This document shows positions 7,434 to 16,961 of a stretch of 64,000 bases of DNA, piece after piece (position 1 is the stretch's first letter; every line of letters starts with the position of its first letter). A program made the translations under genes and the position numbers. The notes under the pieces are model-generated. The model saw nothing but the letters and a program-made list of their open reading frames with translations, did no database searches and was not told the DNA's origin. Source of the DNA: Leptodesmis sichuanensis A121 (GTDB lineage: Bacteria > Cyanobacteriota > Cyanobacteriia > Leptolyngbyales > Leptolyngbyaceae); NCBI RefSeq assembly GCF_021379005.1, contig NZ_CP075171.1:992001-1056000 (forward strand), in the 5' to 3' direction.

Positions 7434-10400
7434 ATGTCCAGAGATGCCCTTGTTGTTGGAATTAGTACCTATCAATATCTACCGGCATTAAATGCACCCG
7501 CCCAGGATGCCGAGGCGATCGCGTCCCAGTTAGAAACCTATGGGGATTTTCGAGTCGCTCGTTTGCCGGAAATCGTGCAATCTGACAAATTGCGAGTTGG
7601 GGTAAAGACTCCCGTTACCCTGATGGAACTGGAAGCCGCCCTGGTGAAATTATTCAAACCCAAAGGCAACAATATTCCTCACACTGCGCTGTTTTATTAC
7701 TCCGGGCATGGCTTGCAGAAAGAGGCAGGCATCCACGAAGGTTATCTGGCTACCAGTGATGCGAATCCAGCCGCAAATTTCTTTGGCTTATCGCTATTCT
7801 GGTTGCGGCGATTGCTGCAAGAAAGCCCGGTTCGCCAGAGAATTGTGTTGCTAGATTGTTGCCATAGCGGTGAGATTCTCAACTTTCTAGAAGCCGACCC
7901 AGGGGCACGATCGGGAACCGATCGGCTCTTCATGGCGGCTTCACGCGAATATGAATCAGCCTATGAATCTCTGACAGGCCACTACAGCGTTTTCACCCAG
8001 GCTTTGTTGGAGGGTCTGGATCCCCGCCGTATGCCCAACGGGACTATAACCAACTACGCCCTTACCGATTGGGTCAGTACTGCGCTCAAGGGAGAATCTC
8101 AGCAACCCCTGTTTGAGAATTCTGGCAGTGAAATCATTCTCACCCAATGCCAGGGGCCACTCACCGTCATTAATAGCAGCGTCTCGGAGGAAGTTTGCCC
8201 CTATCGGGGTCTGGAACCATTTGATGAAACTCATGCGGATTACTTTTTTGGCCGGGAAACGCTGACAGATCAGCTATTAGACAAGTTGAAGTCCAGCCAG
8301 TTTTTAGCAGTCGTTGGGGCTTCTGGTAGCGGCAAATCTTCTCTGGTACGGGCCGGTTTAGTCCATAAACTGCAACGGGGGCAAACTATTTCGGGCAGTA
8401 ATCACTGGCAAACTCGCATCATTACGCCGACCGACTATCCGTTTAAAAGTCTGGCAAATGCTTTTGTTAATCCGGATGCCACTCCCGTCGATCACGCTGA
8501 GCAGTTGCGCCGAGCAGAACTATTGTTGCAGGAAGGGGGCAGCGGCTTTTCCCAATTGATCCGGGCCAGCCTGATGTCGGAGGCCAACAAACACGCTCGT
8601 CTGGTGCTGATTATCGATCAGTTCGAGGAGGTGTTTACCCTGTGCCAGGGACCTCATGCCGAGCATGAACGGCACCGATTTTTCAATTGCCTGCTGACGG
8701 GGTTACGGGAAGTGGGCGATCGCTTCAGTGTGGTGATCGTGCTGCGGGCGGACTTTTTCAGCAAATGTTCCTTCTATCGCGCTTTATCGGAGCAGATGGA
8801 AGCCAATCTGGTGATGGTAACGCCCCTCACCTATGAGCAAATTAAAGCCTCAATCCTCAAACCTGCTGAAAAGGTCGGGCTGGTGTGTGAACCCAACCTG
8901 GTTTACAACATTCTCTTAGATATCGTCGGTGCGCCCGGTGAACTCCCCCTGCTGCAATACACCCTGCTGGAACTCTGGCATCGGCGGCAGCAGGATCCCA
9001 ATGGCGGTTCCTCCCGCTTAACCCTGGATGCCTACACTGAACTGGGAGGAGTCCGGGGAACCTTGCAAAAACGAGCAGATGAACTCTTTTACAGTCTGAG
9101 TTTAGAAGAACAACAGATCGCCAAGCGCATTTTCATCGCTTTGACCCAACTGGGAGAAGGCACAGAAGATACTCGCCGCCGGGTGCTCAAGTCAGAACTC
9201 GTCAGCCCCCAATTTTCAGCCGATCTGGTCGAGCAGGTACTGGAAAAACTAATCCGAGCCAAGCTGGTGATTACCAATCAGATTGCACCGGCTAACGGGC
9301 ATCAAGAACGCATTGATCAACGACTGGCGAATATGTCAACGGCACTGCGTCTGGCTCAGGTTGCTCGTCGTAAGTCACCCGCTTTACCCGAAACGCCCAG
9401 CCAGAAGCTGGCTCTTACTGCCAAACGGTCCCTGTTGGACAGAGGGTATGACGTAAACATTGCCCGCATTTCTCACAATGTGAATCTGGAACAGTTTCAG
9501 GCTGTATCGGGACGGGGAACTGAATCCTGTCAGGAAACCGTGGACATTGCTCATGAAGCCTTGATCCGTAACTGGTCACTGCTCCGCTCCTGGTTGGATG
9601 AAAATCGGGAGATGTTACGCCGACAACGGCAGATTGAACGATCGGCCCGCGAGTGGAATGCCGCCCATCAACCCCACTCGCCGGAATATCTGCTGCACGG
9701 AAATCGCCTACTGGACGCGGAAGACTATCTCAACCACTATCCCAATGAATTGTCTGCACTAGCTCAGCGGTTCATTTCTGTCAGTCAGGAGGAGAGCCGT
9801 CGTACTCGTCGAGAAGTGCGTTTACTGCAATTCACAATTCCCAGTGCGCTGTTTTTTGCTCTGGGCATTACGTTTTTTCAGTATCAGGTGGCTTTACACA
9901 ATCAGGCAGAAAAGGACTATCAGTTGCGGGTTTCTACTTCCCGGCAATGGTCTGCGATCGCTCAATCTATCTTGCAGGAACCTGATGGCGATCCCAACAC
10001 CGCTTTACTCATCAGCCGTCTTGCTGCTGAGCGGGGGCATACCTATGAAGCCGAAGCCAGTCTCCGAGCCGCCCTCCAGAAGCTACGCTTACAAGCAACA
10101 TTTAATGCAGGAGAAAAGCCGCTCCGCCATCTGGCACTGAGTCCCGATCGCAATTGGCTGGCCACCCTGGAACAGGGGAACACGATTCGTCTGTGGTCGC
10201 TGGCGGCTCAGAAAGTGAAACGGGTGTTGCAGTGGCATGAGGGAGAAAAGCAGGGAAATCCTCCGGGAGGTGAGCAGGCAGGCGATGGGGGAGGACCAAA
10301 AAGTTCCCCAGATGGAGGCATGATTACTTTTTCGGCAGATGGTCAGGCTTTAGTGGCAGTGGCTCATCGAGCAGATCAGGTCAAAATCTGGTCGGTGGAA

Positions 10401-12641
10401 TCTGGAAAACAGCAATTCCAGTTGGAAGGATTTCAGGCTCCAATTACTCACGTTGCCCTCAGTCCGGATGGTAAGTGGATTGCGGCGGCCAGTGAAGATC
10501 GCACGATTCAGGTATGGCAGATGCAGACCGGGCAATTGCAGAGCCAGTTTTCCCAACCGATCGCCCCTTCCAGTTTGACCTTTAGTCCAGATAGTAAATT
10601 ACTACTGGCCGCCAGTGGTAATCGGACAACCTTGTGGCAGGTCGATACTCGTCAATCCCGCCGCACTCTGACAGCAGCTAGCCCGATTCAGCGGGCAGCT
10701 TTTAGTGCCGATGGTCGCTGGATCGCAATGCTTTTACAGGACGGTAAGGTGCAGGTGCAAGAGGTTGCCACAGGTCAGGTGCGGCAGACTCTGGCGATCG
10801 CTCCTGCAGGTCAGGAAGGAATTTTAACTCCAGCAGCCCAATTAGTTTTTAGTCCAAATGGTCAGGTGCTGGCAGTTAACACGGGTAAAGGTCAGCTTTG
10901 GGCCTGGAATTTAGAGTCTGGCCAGCAGTGGCATATTGAGCCGCCACCTGCCAAAATTCAGATTTCAAATCAGGGAGGTCTGGGTGCGATCGCCTTCAGT
11001 CCTGATAGTCGCTACCTGGTGACTTCCCAACAGCAACAGGGTGAGGATCAGGTCATCTATGTAGCTACCCTTTATGACAGCCGGACTGGCCAGGAAATCG
11101 GTACTCTACGAGGTCATACAGCCCCCATTACTGCCATTCAATTTACGGAGGATGGTTCTCTGATTGCCACCAGTAGCCTTGATGGCACCGTGCGGCTGTG
11201 GTCGGCTGAGGTGGGAGGGGAGCTTCCTTCCCTTAAAATGGCCGATCGCCCAATCCAATGGCTGGCATTTCAACAGCAGAATAATGCCTCCCATGAACCC
11301 GTCGGAAGCACTCAGAGCAAGTCAGTGCTGCATGGCCCGGTATTGAATGGAATTGTAACCGTAGCAACGAATGGTGCCTTACAGCGGTGGGATCTGGTTC
11401 AACCTCTCACGATTTCTGCTGCCATCAACAGCAGTATCGGGAATGCCAGACTGGAAAGGGCATTTTCTCCCACTTCAGTAAGGAATAACATTGTGCGAAC
11501 GTTAAACCAGATCAGACAGGAGGTTGGCAACCTGGGCACAGAGTTACAGATGCATTTATCTAGCCTGATGAGAGTTGGTGTTCCCGTGTCTTCTCCTATC
11601 CAAAATTCTCAATCTCTGGCCAAGGCTAATGGGAACTACCTGTCTAACTTGGGGGCGATCGCAGCCACAACCAGGCAATCTCAGGTTCTTACCAATCTGA
11701 CCGATAAGCTTCTGCCTCAGAGTAAATTAGCCAGTGTTGCTTTCAGTGCGGATGGTCAGCGATTGGCAACCTCCGATAGCACGGGTAAGGTTGCAGTTTG
11801 GCAGATCAATTCCGATCAAACCCTGAATCGAATTGGAGAATTACAAGCAGTTCAAGTAGTTGCTAAGCCAGTTCCTACCCAAGCTCGACAACAGAGTTCT
11901 GGTGGAAATGCCATTCGCTATTTGGCCTTTAGCCCGGATGGTCAGATGCTGCTGGGAGTGGGAGTGGACTGGACTTTGCACTTGTGGGAGGTGCGATCGG
12001 GCAAGCTCTTGCAGTCTTTAACGGGACACGAAGCGTTTGTTGAACAAGCCCAATTTAGTGCAGATGGACGGCGGATTATTAGTGCCAGTTGGGATCGAAC
12101 AGCCCGCATCTGGGAGGTTGAATCTGGTCAACTCAAGCTCACACTAACCCATAAAGATGGAGTCACCAGTGCCCATTTCGGCCCCGATGGGCAACAGGTA
12201 GTGACAACCAGCCTGGACGGAACAGCTAAGGTCTATGACTCCTATACAGGAGCTTTGCAAGTGATTCTGGCAGGCCATCGAGGTGCGGTACTGGATGCGG
12301 CTTTCAGTCCAGACGGCCAGACAATAGCAACTGGCAGTACCGATGGCATTGTTCGTTTATGGGATGCTTCTACGGGCGTAGAGAAAGCGACTCTCCGACC
12401 AACCAGACCCTCTGCACAGGCAGACTCGATTAAGCAAATTTCCTTCAGCCCAGATGGCCATCATCTGGTGGCACTAACGAGTAGCGGTCAATTGCAGTTG
12501 TGGATCGCGTCCTGGCCAGGATTGTTGGAAGTAGCTCGAGATCGCAGTTTGCGCCAACTGAAACCAGAAGAGTGCCTGCGCTACCTGCGGCTTGCCCCCA
12601 ATGTGTGCCCCACCCTCACTCTCAACTCTAACGTTCGGTAA
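7434..12641 (+). CDS. orthocaspase (C14)-nSTAND ATPase-WD40 protein
   Basis: 1735 aa from the ATG at 7434. I chose it over GTG 7413 because GAGGAG lies just before it. Residues ~1-240 form a caspase-like peptidase domain with the dyad H92 (YYSGHG) and C143 (DCCHSG). A linker (YRGLEPF...FFGRE) leads into an nSTAND ATPase with Walker A GASGSGKS at 295-302 and Walker B-like LVLIIDQFEE. One membrane segment is near residues 800-825, and about 15 WD40-like repeats, enough for two propellers, fill the rest. Such proteins are thought to sense a signal through the repeats, oligomerise and activate the protease, in cell death or anti-phage defence. The target is unknown. It is flanked by non-coding DNA, so it is probably transcribed alone. 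Confidence 0.93.
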   Translation: MSRDALVVGISTYQYLPALNAPAQDAEAIASQLETYGDFRVARLPEIVQSDKLRVGVKTPVTLMELEAALVKLFKPKGNNIPHTALFYYSGHGLQKEAGIHEGYLATSDANPAANFFGLSLFWLRRLLQESPVRQRIVLLDCCHSGEILNFLEADPGARSGTDRLFMAASREYESAYESLTGHYSVFTQALLEGLDPRRMPNGTITNYALTDWVSTALKGESQQPLFENSGSEIILTQCQGPLTVINSSVSEEVCPYRGLEPFDETHADYFFGRETLTDQLLDKLKSSQFLAVVGASGSGKSSLVRAGLVHKLQRGQTISGSNHWQTRIITPTDYPFKSLANAFVNPDATPVDHAEQLRRAELLLQEGGSGFSQLIRASLMSEANKHARLVLIIDQFEEVFTLCQGPHAEHERHRFFNCLLTGLREVGDRFSVVIVLRADFFSKCSFYRALSEQMEANLVMVTPLTYEQIKASILKPAEKVGLVCEPNLVYNILLDIVGAPGELPLLQYTLLELWHRRQQDPNGGSSRLTLDAYTELGGVRGTLQKRADELFYSLSLEEQQIAKRIFIALTQLGEGTEDTRRRVLKSELVSPQFSADLVEQVLEKLIRAKLVITNQIAPANGHQERIDQRLANMSTALRLAQVARRKSPALPETPSQKLALTAKRSLLDRGYDVNIARISHNVNLEQFQAVSGRGTESCQETVDIAHEALIRNWSLLRSWLDENREMLRRQRQIERSAREWNAAHQPHSPEYLLHGNRLLDAEDYLNHYPNELSALAQRFISVSQEESRRTRREVRLLQFTIPSALFFALGITFFQYQVALHNQAEKDYQLRVSTSRQWSAIAQSILQEPDGDPNTALLISRLAAERGHTYEAEASLRAALQKLRLQATFNAGEKPLRHLALSPDRNWLATLEQGNTIRLWSLAAQKVKRVLQWHEGEKQGNPPGGEQAGDGGGPKSSPDGGMITFSADGQALVAVAHRADQVKIWSVESGKQQFQLEGFQAPITHVALSPDGKWIAAASEDRTIQVWQMQTGQLQSQFSQPIAPSSLTFSPDSKLLLAASGNRTTLWQVDTRQSRRTLTAASPIQRAAFSADGRWIAMLLQDGKVQVQEVATGQVRQTLAIAPAGQEGILTPAAQLVFSPNGQVLAVNTGKGQLWAWNLESGQQWHIEPPPAKIQISNQGGLGAIAFSPDSRYLVTSQQQQGEDQVIYVATLYDSRTGQEIGTLRGHTAPITAIQFTEDGSLIATSSLDGTVRLWSAEVGGELPSLKMADRPIQWLAFQQQNNASHEPVGSTQSKSVLHGPVLNGIVTVATNGALQRWDLVQPLTISAAINSSIGNARLERAFSPTSVRNNIVRTLNQIRQEVGNLGTELQMHLSSLMRVGVPVSSPIQNSQSLAKANGNYLSNLGAIAATTRQSQVLTNLTDKLLPQSKLASVAFSADGQRLATSDSTGKVAVWQINSDQTLNRIGELQAVQVVAKPVPTQARQQSSGGNAIRYLAFSPDGQMLLGVGVDWTLHLWEVRSGKLLQSLTGHEAFVEQAQFSADGRRIISASWDRTARIWEVESGQLKLTLTHKDGVTSAHFGPDGQQVVTTSLDGTAKVYDSYTGALQVILAGHRGAVLDAAFSPDGQTIATGSTDGIVRLWDASTGVEKATLRPTRPSAQADSIKQISFSPDGHHLVALTSSGQLQLWIASWPGLLEVARDRSLRQLKPEECLRYLRLAPNVCPTLTLNSNVR

Positions 12642-12789
12642 TGATAGAACCATCGACATCAGTTCCTTACCCCTTCACTGTCCACTGAATGAAGCTCACC
12701 CCACCTGCTACGCGAGGATGGGGGAGTGCGGGCTAATTTTGCTCAAAAACTCTCTAAACTAGGGAAGGAACGACACCAAGGAGAGTCGC

Positions 12790-13443
12790 ATGACTGCAGT
12801 ACAAGTATCTGCTCAAGATCTGTTTCGGGCAGCCTACGAGAATCGTTACACCTGGGATCAGAGCTTTCCCGGCTATACCGCAGACGTAACGCTAAAACTG
12901 GATGGACAGGAATTTAAAGGCCAGGTGCGCGTCAATCCCGACCTCACGGCTGAAGTGTTTGGCGTGGAAGACGAAGCCGCGAAAAAAATGATTCATGGGC
13001 AACTGTGGGAAACGGCGATTCACCGGGTTCGTCGTGCCTTTGAAGCAACCCATGGCCAGAATACCTTCACCTATGGCAACACCGATGAGGATGGCGCGGT
13101 GGAAATTCTGATGGGCGGCAAAGCGGAGGGCGATCGCTACAAAGTCCGCGATAACATCGTCACCCTGGTGCATCGTCATATTCATAATGTTGTTGTGACG
13201 ATCAACACCTTCAGCGTGACGGAAACGGGCGAAGGCTATCTCTCCCACCGCTACGACTCCATCTACCACGATCCCCAAACCGGTGAGCAAAAGGGCGGCC
13301 TCAGCAACTTTGAAGATGGCTACGAAAAAGTCGGCCCCTACTTCATCCTCAGTCGCCGCCTGATTTCCACTGAGGTCGATGGCAAGCCTTCTACTCAAGA
13401 GTTTGTGTTCTCTAACATCAAACTTTTAGATCCTGTAGCGTGA
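12790..13443 (+). CDS. DUF3386 family protein
   Basis: 217 aa soluble protein matching the cyanobacterial DUF3386 family (opening SAQDLFRAAYENRYTW, ending with FSNIKLLDP). The family is widespread in oxygenic phototrophs and has no established function; predicted structure is mainly beta. No signal peptide or membrane segment. GGAGAG precedes the ATG. A strong hairpin follows the stop, so it looks like a single-gene unit. Codon use and HIP1 content are like the neighbours, in contrast to the IS patch downstream. Confidence 0.85.
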   Translation: MTAVQVSAQDLFRAAYENRYTWDQSFPGYTADVTLKLDGQEFKGQVRVNPDLTAEVFGVEDEAAKKMIHGQLWETAIHRVRRAFEATHGQNTFTYGNTDEDGAVEILMGGKAEGDRYKVRDNIVTLVHRHIHNVVVTINTFSVTETGEGYLSHRYDSIYHDPQTGEQKGGLSNFEDGYEKVGPYFILSRRLISTEVDGKPSTQEFVFSNIKLLDPVA

Positions 13444-13451
13444 AAAATCTG

Positions 13452-13480
13452 AGGTAGGGCGGGAAAAACCCGTTCTACCT
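13452..13480. terminator. stem-loop after the DUF3386 gene
   Basis: AGGTAGGGCGGG pairs with CCCGTTCTACCT (two G-U pairs) around an AAAAA loop, 8 bp after the stop at 13443. No U-tract follows on the plus strand. It may act as a bidirectional terminator, or be a dispersed palindrome. Confidence 0.6.
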
Positions 13481-13905
13481 TAGAATTGCCAACTACCGAG
13501 AACATAACCTATCGAGTTCTTTGCCTTCCCAAACTATCCTTGGGTCATTCTTTAACTTCCAGACGAGATCATCTAGGCTATACCGCTTCCGCCATTCAGA
13601 TGTCTTGCATTTGCAAAAAGTATAAGATCCACCAGTACTCATACAATAATTTGTGATAAGTGCAAAGCCAGTTGCTTCCTTCGAGTAAGAATTGATGCGA
13701 TAGGGGCTTTCAGGTTCAAGTTTAGAAGATGCAGGTGAGTAAGGATTAATGCGATGAGAGTTTGCAGACTCCGACTTAGGGAAGGGGGTTGGGGATAGAG
13801 AAACAGTGGAGTGCATCCCACATTTGCGATGAGTATAAGTGCTTAGGGTTATGTTTGGGAGACAACGCTAAACTTTGAGCATTCCACCTTTAGCCGATAA
13901 CTCCA

Positions 13906-14964
13906 ATGGACGCTGAGAAAAAAGCCCAAATTCAAGCCCATGCTCGTGCCCTTGCCGCTCTGCTGTACGAGGAAACCGACCCGGAGCAAGTAAAAACATT
14001 AGCAGGGATTGAGGTAGCAGTAAGAGGGCATCTGCTGGAACACGTCGGTCCAGAACTCGGGGATTTTTTATTGCAACAAGCAGCGGCACCACAAGTGGAC
14101 GAAAGCGCAGCCTCGACAGTATCGTCGGACGACTGCACTTGAGCGAGAAACAGGCACAAATTCTGGAGGTGAAAGCCTACACACGCTGGAGTCCTTACCT
14201 GGAGCAGTGTTGTTTGTTGCTCAGTGCCAACGAGTCGTATGAGCGAGCGGCAGAAGACATCGAAGTGTTGACTGGGGTGAAGGTTACTCACAGCACTCAA
14301 CAACGATTAGTCCATCGTCAAACCTTCGAGTTACCGCAAGTGGCAGGAGTGGTTGAGGAGATGAGTGTAGACGGCGGCAAAGTACGATTGCGAACCCCCA
14401 AGGACAACCGAGTGAATGGCGAGATTACAAGGGGTGAATCTGCACGAGTGCTGTGTGGCTGCTTTTTTCCAGGATAACGAGCAATTGGTTAACTGGGTCA
14501 ACCCTCAACCCTTGTCTGACCCGCTCACTTGCTTAGGAGATGGGCACGATGGGATCTGGAATATTTATGCCCAGATCGGCACCACGACCCAAAGACGGGA
14601 GATTTTGGATTGGTATCACCTCATCGAGAATTTGGGCAAGGTGGGTGGTTCCCAGCAACGTTTAGCGGTGGTGGAAGCCTGCTTGTGGCAGGGCGATGTC
14701 GAGGGAGCGATCATCCAGTTTGAGGATTGGCAACACGAGCGGGTTGCGACTTTCATTGCCTATCTCAACAAGCATCGACAGCGGATTGTCAACTATGGCT
14801 ATTATCAAGCCGAAGGCATTTCCATTGGTTCTGGTGCAATTGAATCAACGGTCAAACAAGTCGGGCGGCGCGTCAAGATATCGGGGGCGCAGTGGGAAAA
14901 GGGTAACGTACCACAGGTGCTGAAGCAACGCTGTGCTTACCTTAATGGGCAATTCTCAAAATGA
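13906..14964 (+). pseudogene. ISKra4-family transposase, frameshifted
   Basis: Reads as a first frame from 13906, a -1 programmed shift at the T_TTT_TTA heptamer (14064-14070), then the main transposase frame. Compared with the intact copy at 15.4-16.5 kb, one base is missing near 14408 (CCC to CC) and another near 14433 (GGGGG to GGGG). Between those points the sequence reads PSEWRDYKG in the third frame. All catalytic landmarks survive (MSVDGG, CLGDGHDGIW, GSGAIEST), so the inactivation is recent. Both losses are in homopolymers, so sequencing error is a possible alternative. Confidence 0.82.
14064..14070 (+). promoter_or_regulatory. -1 frameshift heptamer T_TTT_TTA in IS copy 1
   Basis: In the first frame the codons are GAT TTT TTA. 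Slipping back one base gives TTT TTT ATT and continues in the transposase frame. The same heptamer is at the same place in the second IS copy. Confidence 0.75.
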
Positions 14965-15438
14965 GTCTTACAAAACTGGGATGCACTCAAACAGTGGGAG
15001 TAGGTGAGGGCAAGGATTGTGGAGTTGAAGAGGCGGTAGATGCCAACTTTTCAGCCAGACTTATTAGTCCTACCACAATGCCAACTGATGCAGTAAAGAA
15101 TCCTATTAAAGCTACCGTTACCTTAAACGATCCCTCAATAACAGTGTTCGCAATTTGAAGTCTGGTCGTGCTCTTGTTGTCATCATTGACTGCCATATCT
15201 ACCTCGGAAATATTTGTAAGTGGGGGAACCTACCTCTCACCAACTGTAATTACAGTGTGGTAAGCTTTTTTTCCTAAATTGTTTTTCCAAGGTCATGTAA
15301 CAATTTTGATGGCCGCATTTTATACATCCGATTAACACATTAGAGTGTGTGCTTCCAGAATGGAAAGCGGGTTAGGAGCGTGTCACCTTTTGGGGAGAAA
15401 AATGAGCATAGAGATAGGTCTCTTTCTCTATCAGCAGT

Positions 15439-16544
15439 ATGACTCCAGAACAACAACAGGAACTTGAACAACATGTCGCGCGGATCGCTCAAATTCTGCA
15501 CCAGGACGCACAAGCTCAAGGTCTGCCGATGAGTTCGTTAGCCGAGATTGAAGCGACGGTGAGAGAGCAGATGCAAGTCCATGTGTCGCCACAAATCGGT
15601 ATTTTTTTATCGACCAGGTCAGTCCCCCGCACGTCGGAGCCTATGAACGAAGCGTAAAGAGTATTTTGGGAGCGTTGAAGTTGACACGAGCGCAAGCACT
15701 GGCGCTAGAGGTCAAACCCAGTAGCCAAATCAGTCCATACCTGGAGATGTGCTGCTTACGAGCCAGTGCAAATGCCTCCTACCGGGAGGCGGCAGCAGAA
15801 GTCGCAATCATGACTGGCATCAAAGTCAGCCTGAAGACCCAGCAACGCATCGTGCATCGCCAAGACTTTAGCCCTCCAGAGGGCGACAGAGCCGTTGAGG
15901 TCAACCAAATGAGTTTGGACGGGGGCAACATTCGCCTAATCACCCCAGCCGGAAAACCGAGCCAATGGCGACAGTACAAAGCCTTGCGGGTGAATGGGGA
16001 TGGTGTTGGGGTAGCTTATTACCAAGCCAATGACCAACTGTGTCAATGGGTGGAAACCTTAGTGACAGCGACCCTGTTGTATTGTCTAGGGGACGGACAT
16101 CCGGGAATTTGGGGAGTGTATGCTCAAATGCAGTTGAGTAGCCCACGCCGGGAGATTTTAGACTGGTATCACCTCAAGGAAAACCTATACAAAGTGGGTG
16201 GGTCGCTCAAACGCTTGCAGGAGGCAGAAACTCTGTTGTGGCAAGGCAAGGTGAATGAGGTGTTAGCTTTGTTTGATGCGTTGAACAAACCCCAAGCGCA
16301 TAAATTCTGCGACTATTTGCGGACTCACCAAGACCGGATTCCCAACTATGAATATTACCAGAGCGAAGGCATTCCAATTGGTTCTGGGGATGTCGAGTCA
16401 TGGGTCAAACAGATTGACCGTCGCACTCAAATTTCCGGTGCTCAATGGAGAGAAGATCATGTTCCTCAAGTGCTGGCTCATCGATGTGCTTATTTGAATG
16501 GTCAACTTGCCCCTACTTCCCCCTTTTCTCTCTCAAAAAAGTGA
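15439..16544 (+). CDS. ISKra4-family transposase (made by -1 frameshift)
   Basis: A 72-codon first frame (15439-15657) overlaps the main frame. A -1 shift at T_TTT_TTA (15603-15609) yields a fused product of about 368 aa ending at 16544. After the shift the sequence runs FFIDQVSPPHVGAYERS and on into the transposase. DDE-type catalytic residues are visible as D in MSLDGGN, D in CLGDGHPGIW and E in GSGDVESW. No internal stop or extra shift, so it should be functional. Without frameshifting, the main frame could only start at the weak TTG 15666. Confidence 0.88.
15603..15609 (+). promoter_or_regulatory. -1 frameshift heptamer T_TTT_TTA in IS copy 2
   Basis: Zero-frame codons ATT TTT TTA become TTT TTT ATC after slipping back one base. 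The heptamer is the U_UUU_UUA class known from other -1 frameshift genes. Confidence 0.75.
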
Positions 16545-16645
16545 CACGCTCCCAAGCGGGTTTGATTTAGAGGGCTGCTTCTTTATTGAACGACTAGCGC
16601 TAGGATCAGTAGGAACGATCAGTTGTTAACTCCAAAAGGTGACCT

Positions 16646-16882
16646 ATGTCTCTGACCTTAACTCCCGAAAACGTGGAAACTGTTCTGGACGAAATGCGTC
16701 CTTACCTGATGGCCGATGGCGGCAACGTGGAACTTGTTGAGATTGATGGCCCGATCGTTAAACTGCGGCTACAAGGGGCGTGTGGCTCCTGCCCCAGTTC
16801 TACCATGACCTTGAGAATGGGCATTGAGCGTCGGCTGCGGGAATTTATCCCCGAAATTGCCGAAGTCGAGCAAGTACTGTAA
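16646..16882 (+). CDS. nfu: NifU-like (Nfu) iron-sulfur scaffold protein
   Basis: 78 aa, a stand-alone NifU C-terminal domain. The cluster-binding CxxC lies in [18 protein letters not shown]. In cyanobacteria and chloroplasts this small protein (Ssl2667/CnfU type) carries 2Fe-2S or 4Fe-4S clusters to apo-proteins, including photosystem I subunits. AAAAGGTGA precedes the ATG at 16646. An IS element ends 92 bp upstream, so some of the native promoter region may have been displaced. A strong hairpin of AACTCAA-type repeats follows the stop. Confidence 0.93.
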   Translation: MSLTLTPENVETVLDEMRPYLMADGGNVELVEIDGPIVKLRLQGACGSCPSSTMTLRMGIERRLREFIPEIAEVEQVL

Positions 16883-16886
16883 GTTG

Positions 16887-16934
16887 GGGTTGAGTTTTAA
16901 GTTCCGCATCTGAATTGAACTCAAAACTCAACCC
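16887..16934. terminator. hairpin after nfu built from AACTCAA repeats
   Basis: GGGTTGAGTTTTAAGTTC (from 16887) pairs with GAACTCAAAACTCAACCC (to 16934), with one bulged base. The arms are made of the dispersed AACTCAA/AAAACTC repeat in opposite orientations. Confidence 0.6.
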
Positions 16935-16961
16935 TTAAAACTTAAAACTCAACCCCTACTC

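Larger units (their letters stand above)
13809..14988 (+). mobile_element. ISKra4-family insertion sequence, copy 1 (inactivated)
   Basis: 1180 bp. Ends are perfect 12-bp inverted repeats, GAGTGCATCCCA at 13809-13820 and TGGGATGCACTC at 14977-14988. The flanking direct repeat AAACAGTG at 13801-13808 and 14989-14996 (extendable to 9 bp) is the target duplication. The transposase has lost two bases and is probably inactive. The element lies inside a host gene read on the opposite strand. Confidence 0.9.
13493..15196 (-). pseudogene. small membrane-protein gene interrupted by an ISKra4-family element
   Basis: Two minus-strand fragments belong together. The N-terminal part begins at ATG 15196 after GAGGTAGAT and encodes one hydrophobic segment (about residues 25-47) and a Pro/Ser/Thr-rich tail. 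The C-terminal part ends at 13493 with a Cys-Lys-Cys motif and a DDLVWKL stretch. Removing the IS and one copy of the 8-bp duplication AAACAGTG joins them in frame, giving 516 nt, that is 171 codons plus stop. The IS supplies a TGA right after the duplication, so only 69 residues can now be made. I do not recognise the family. Disruption is seen directly; original function unknown. Confidence 0.85.
15374..16553 (+). mobile_element. ISKra4-family insertion sequence, copy 2 (apparently intact)
   Basis: 1180 bp, bounded by inverted repeats GGAGCGTGTCAC (from 15375) and GTGACACGCTCC (to 16552). A 9-bp target duplication AAGCGGGTT lies at 15365-15373 and 16554-16562. Same orientation and length as copy 1 but different end sequence and a clearly diverged transposase, so it is a different family member. 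It sits just upstream of the nfu gene and could alter its expression. Confidence 0.9.

Noticed and set aside
12892-13398. 168-aa open frame antisense to the DUF3386 gene
   Set aside because: A shadow of a well-supported gene caused by codon bias.
13801-16562. Composite transposon bounded by two IS copies
   Set aside because: The two elements differ in sequence and each has its own target duplication, so they inserted separately. The DNA between them is host sequence.
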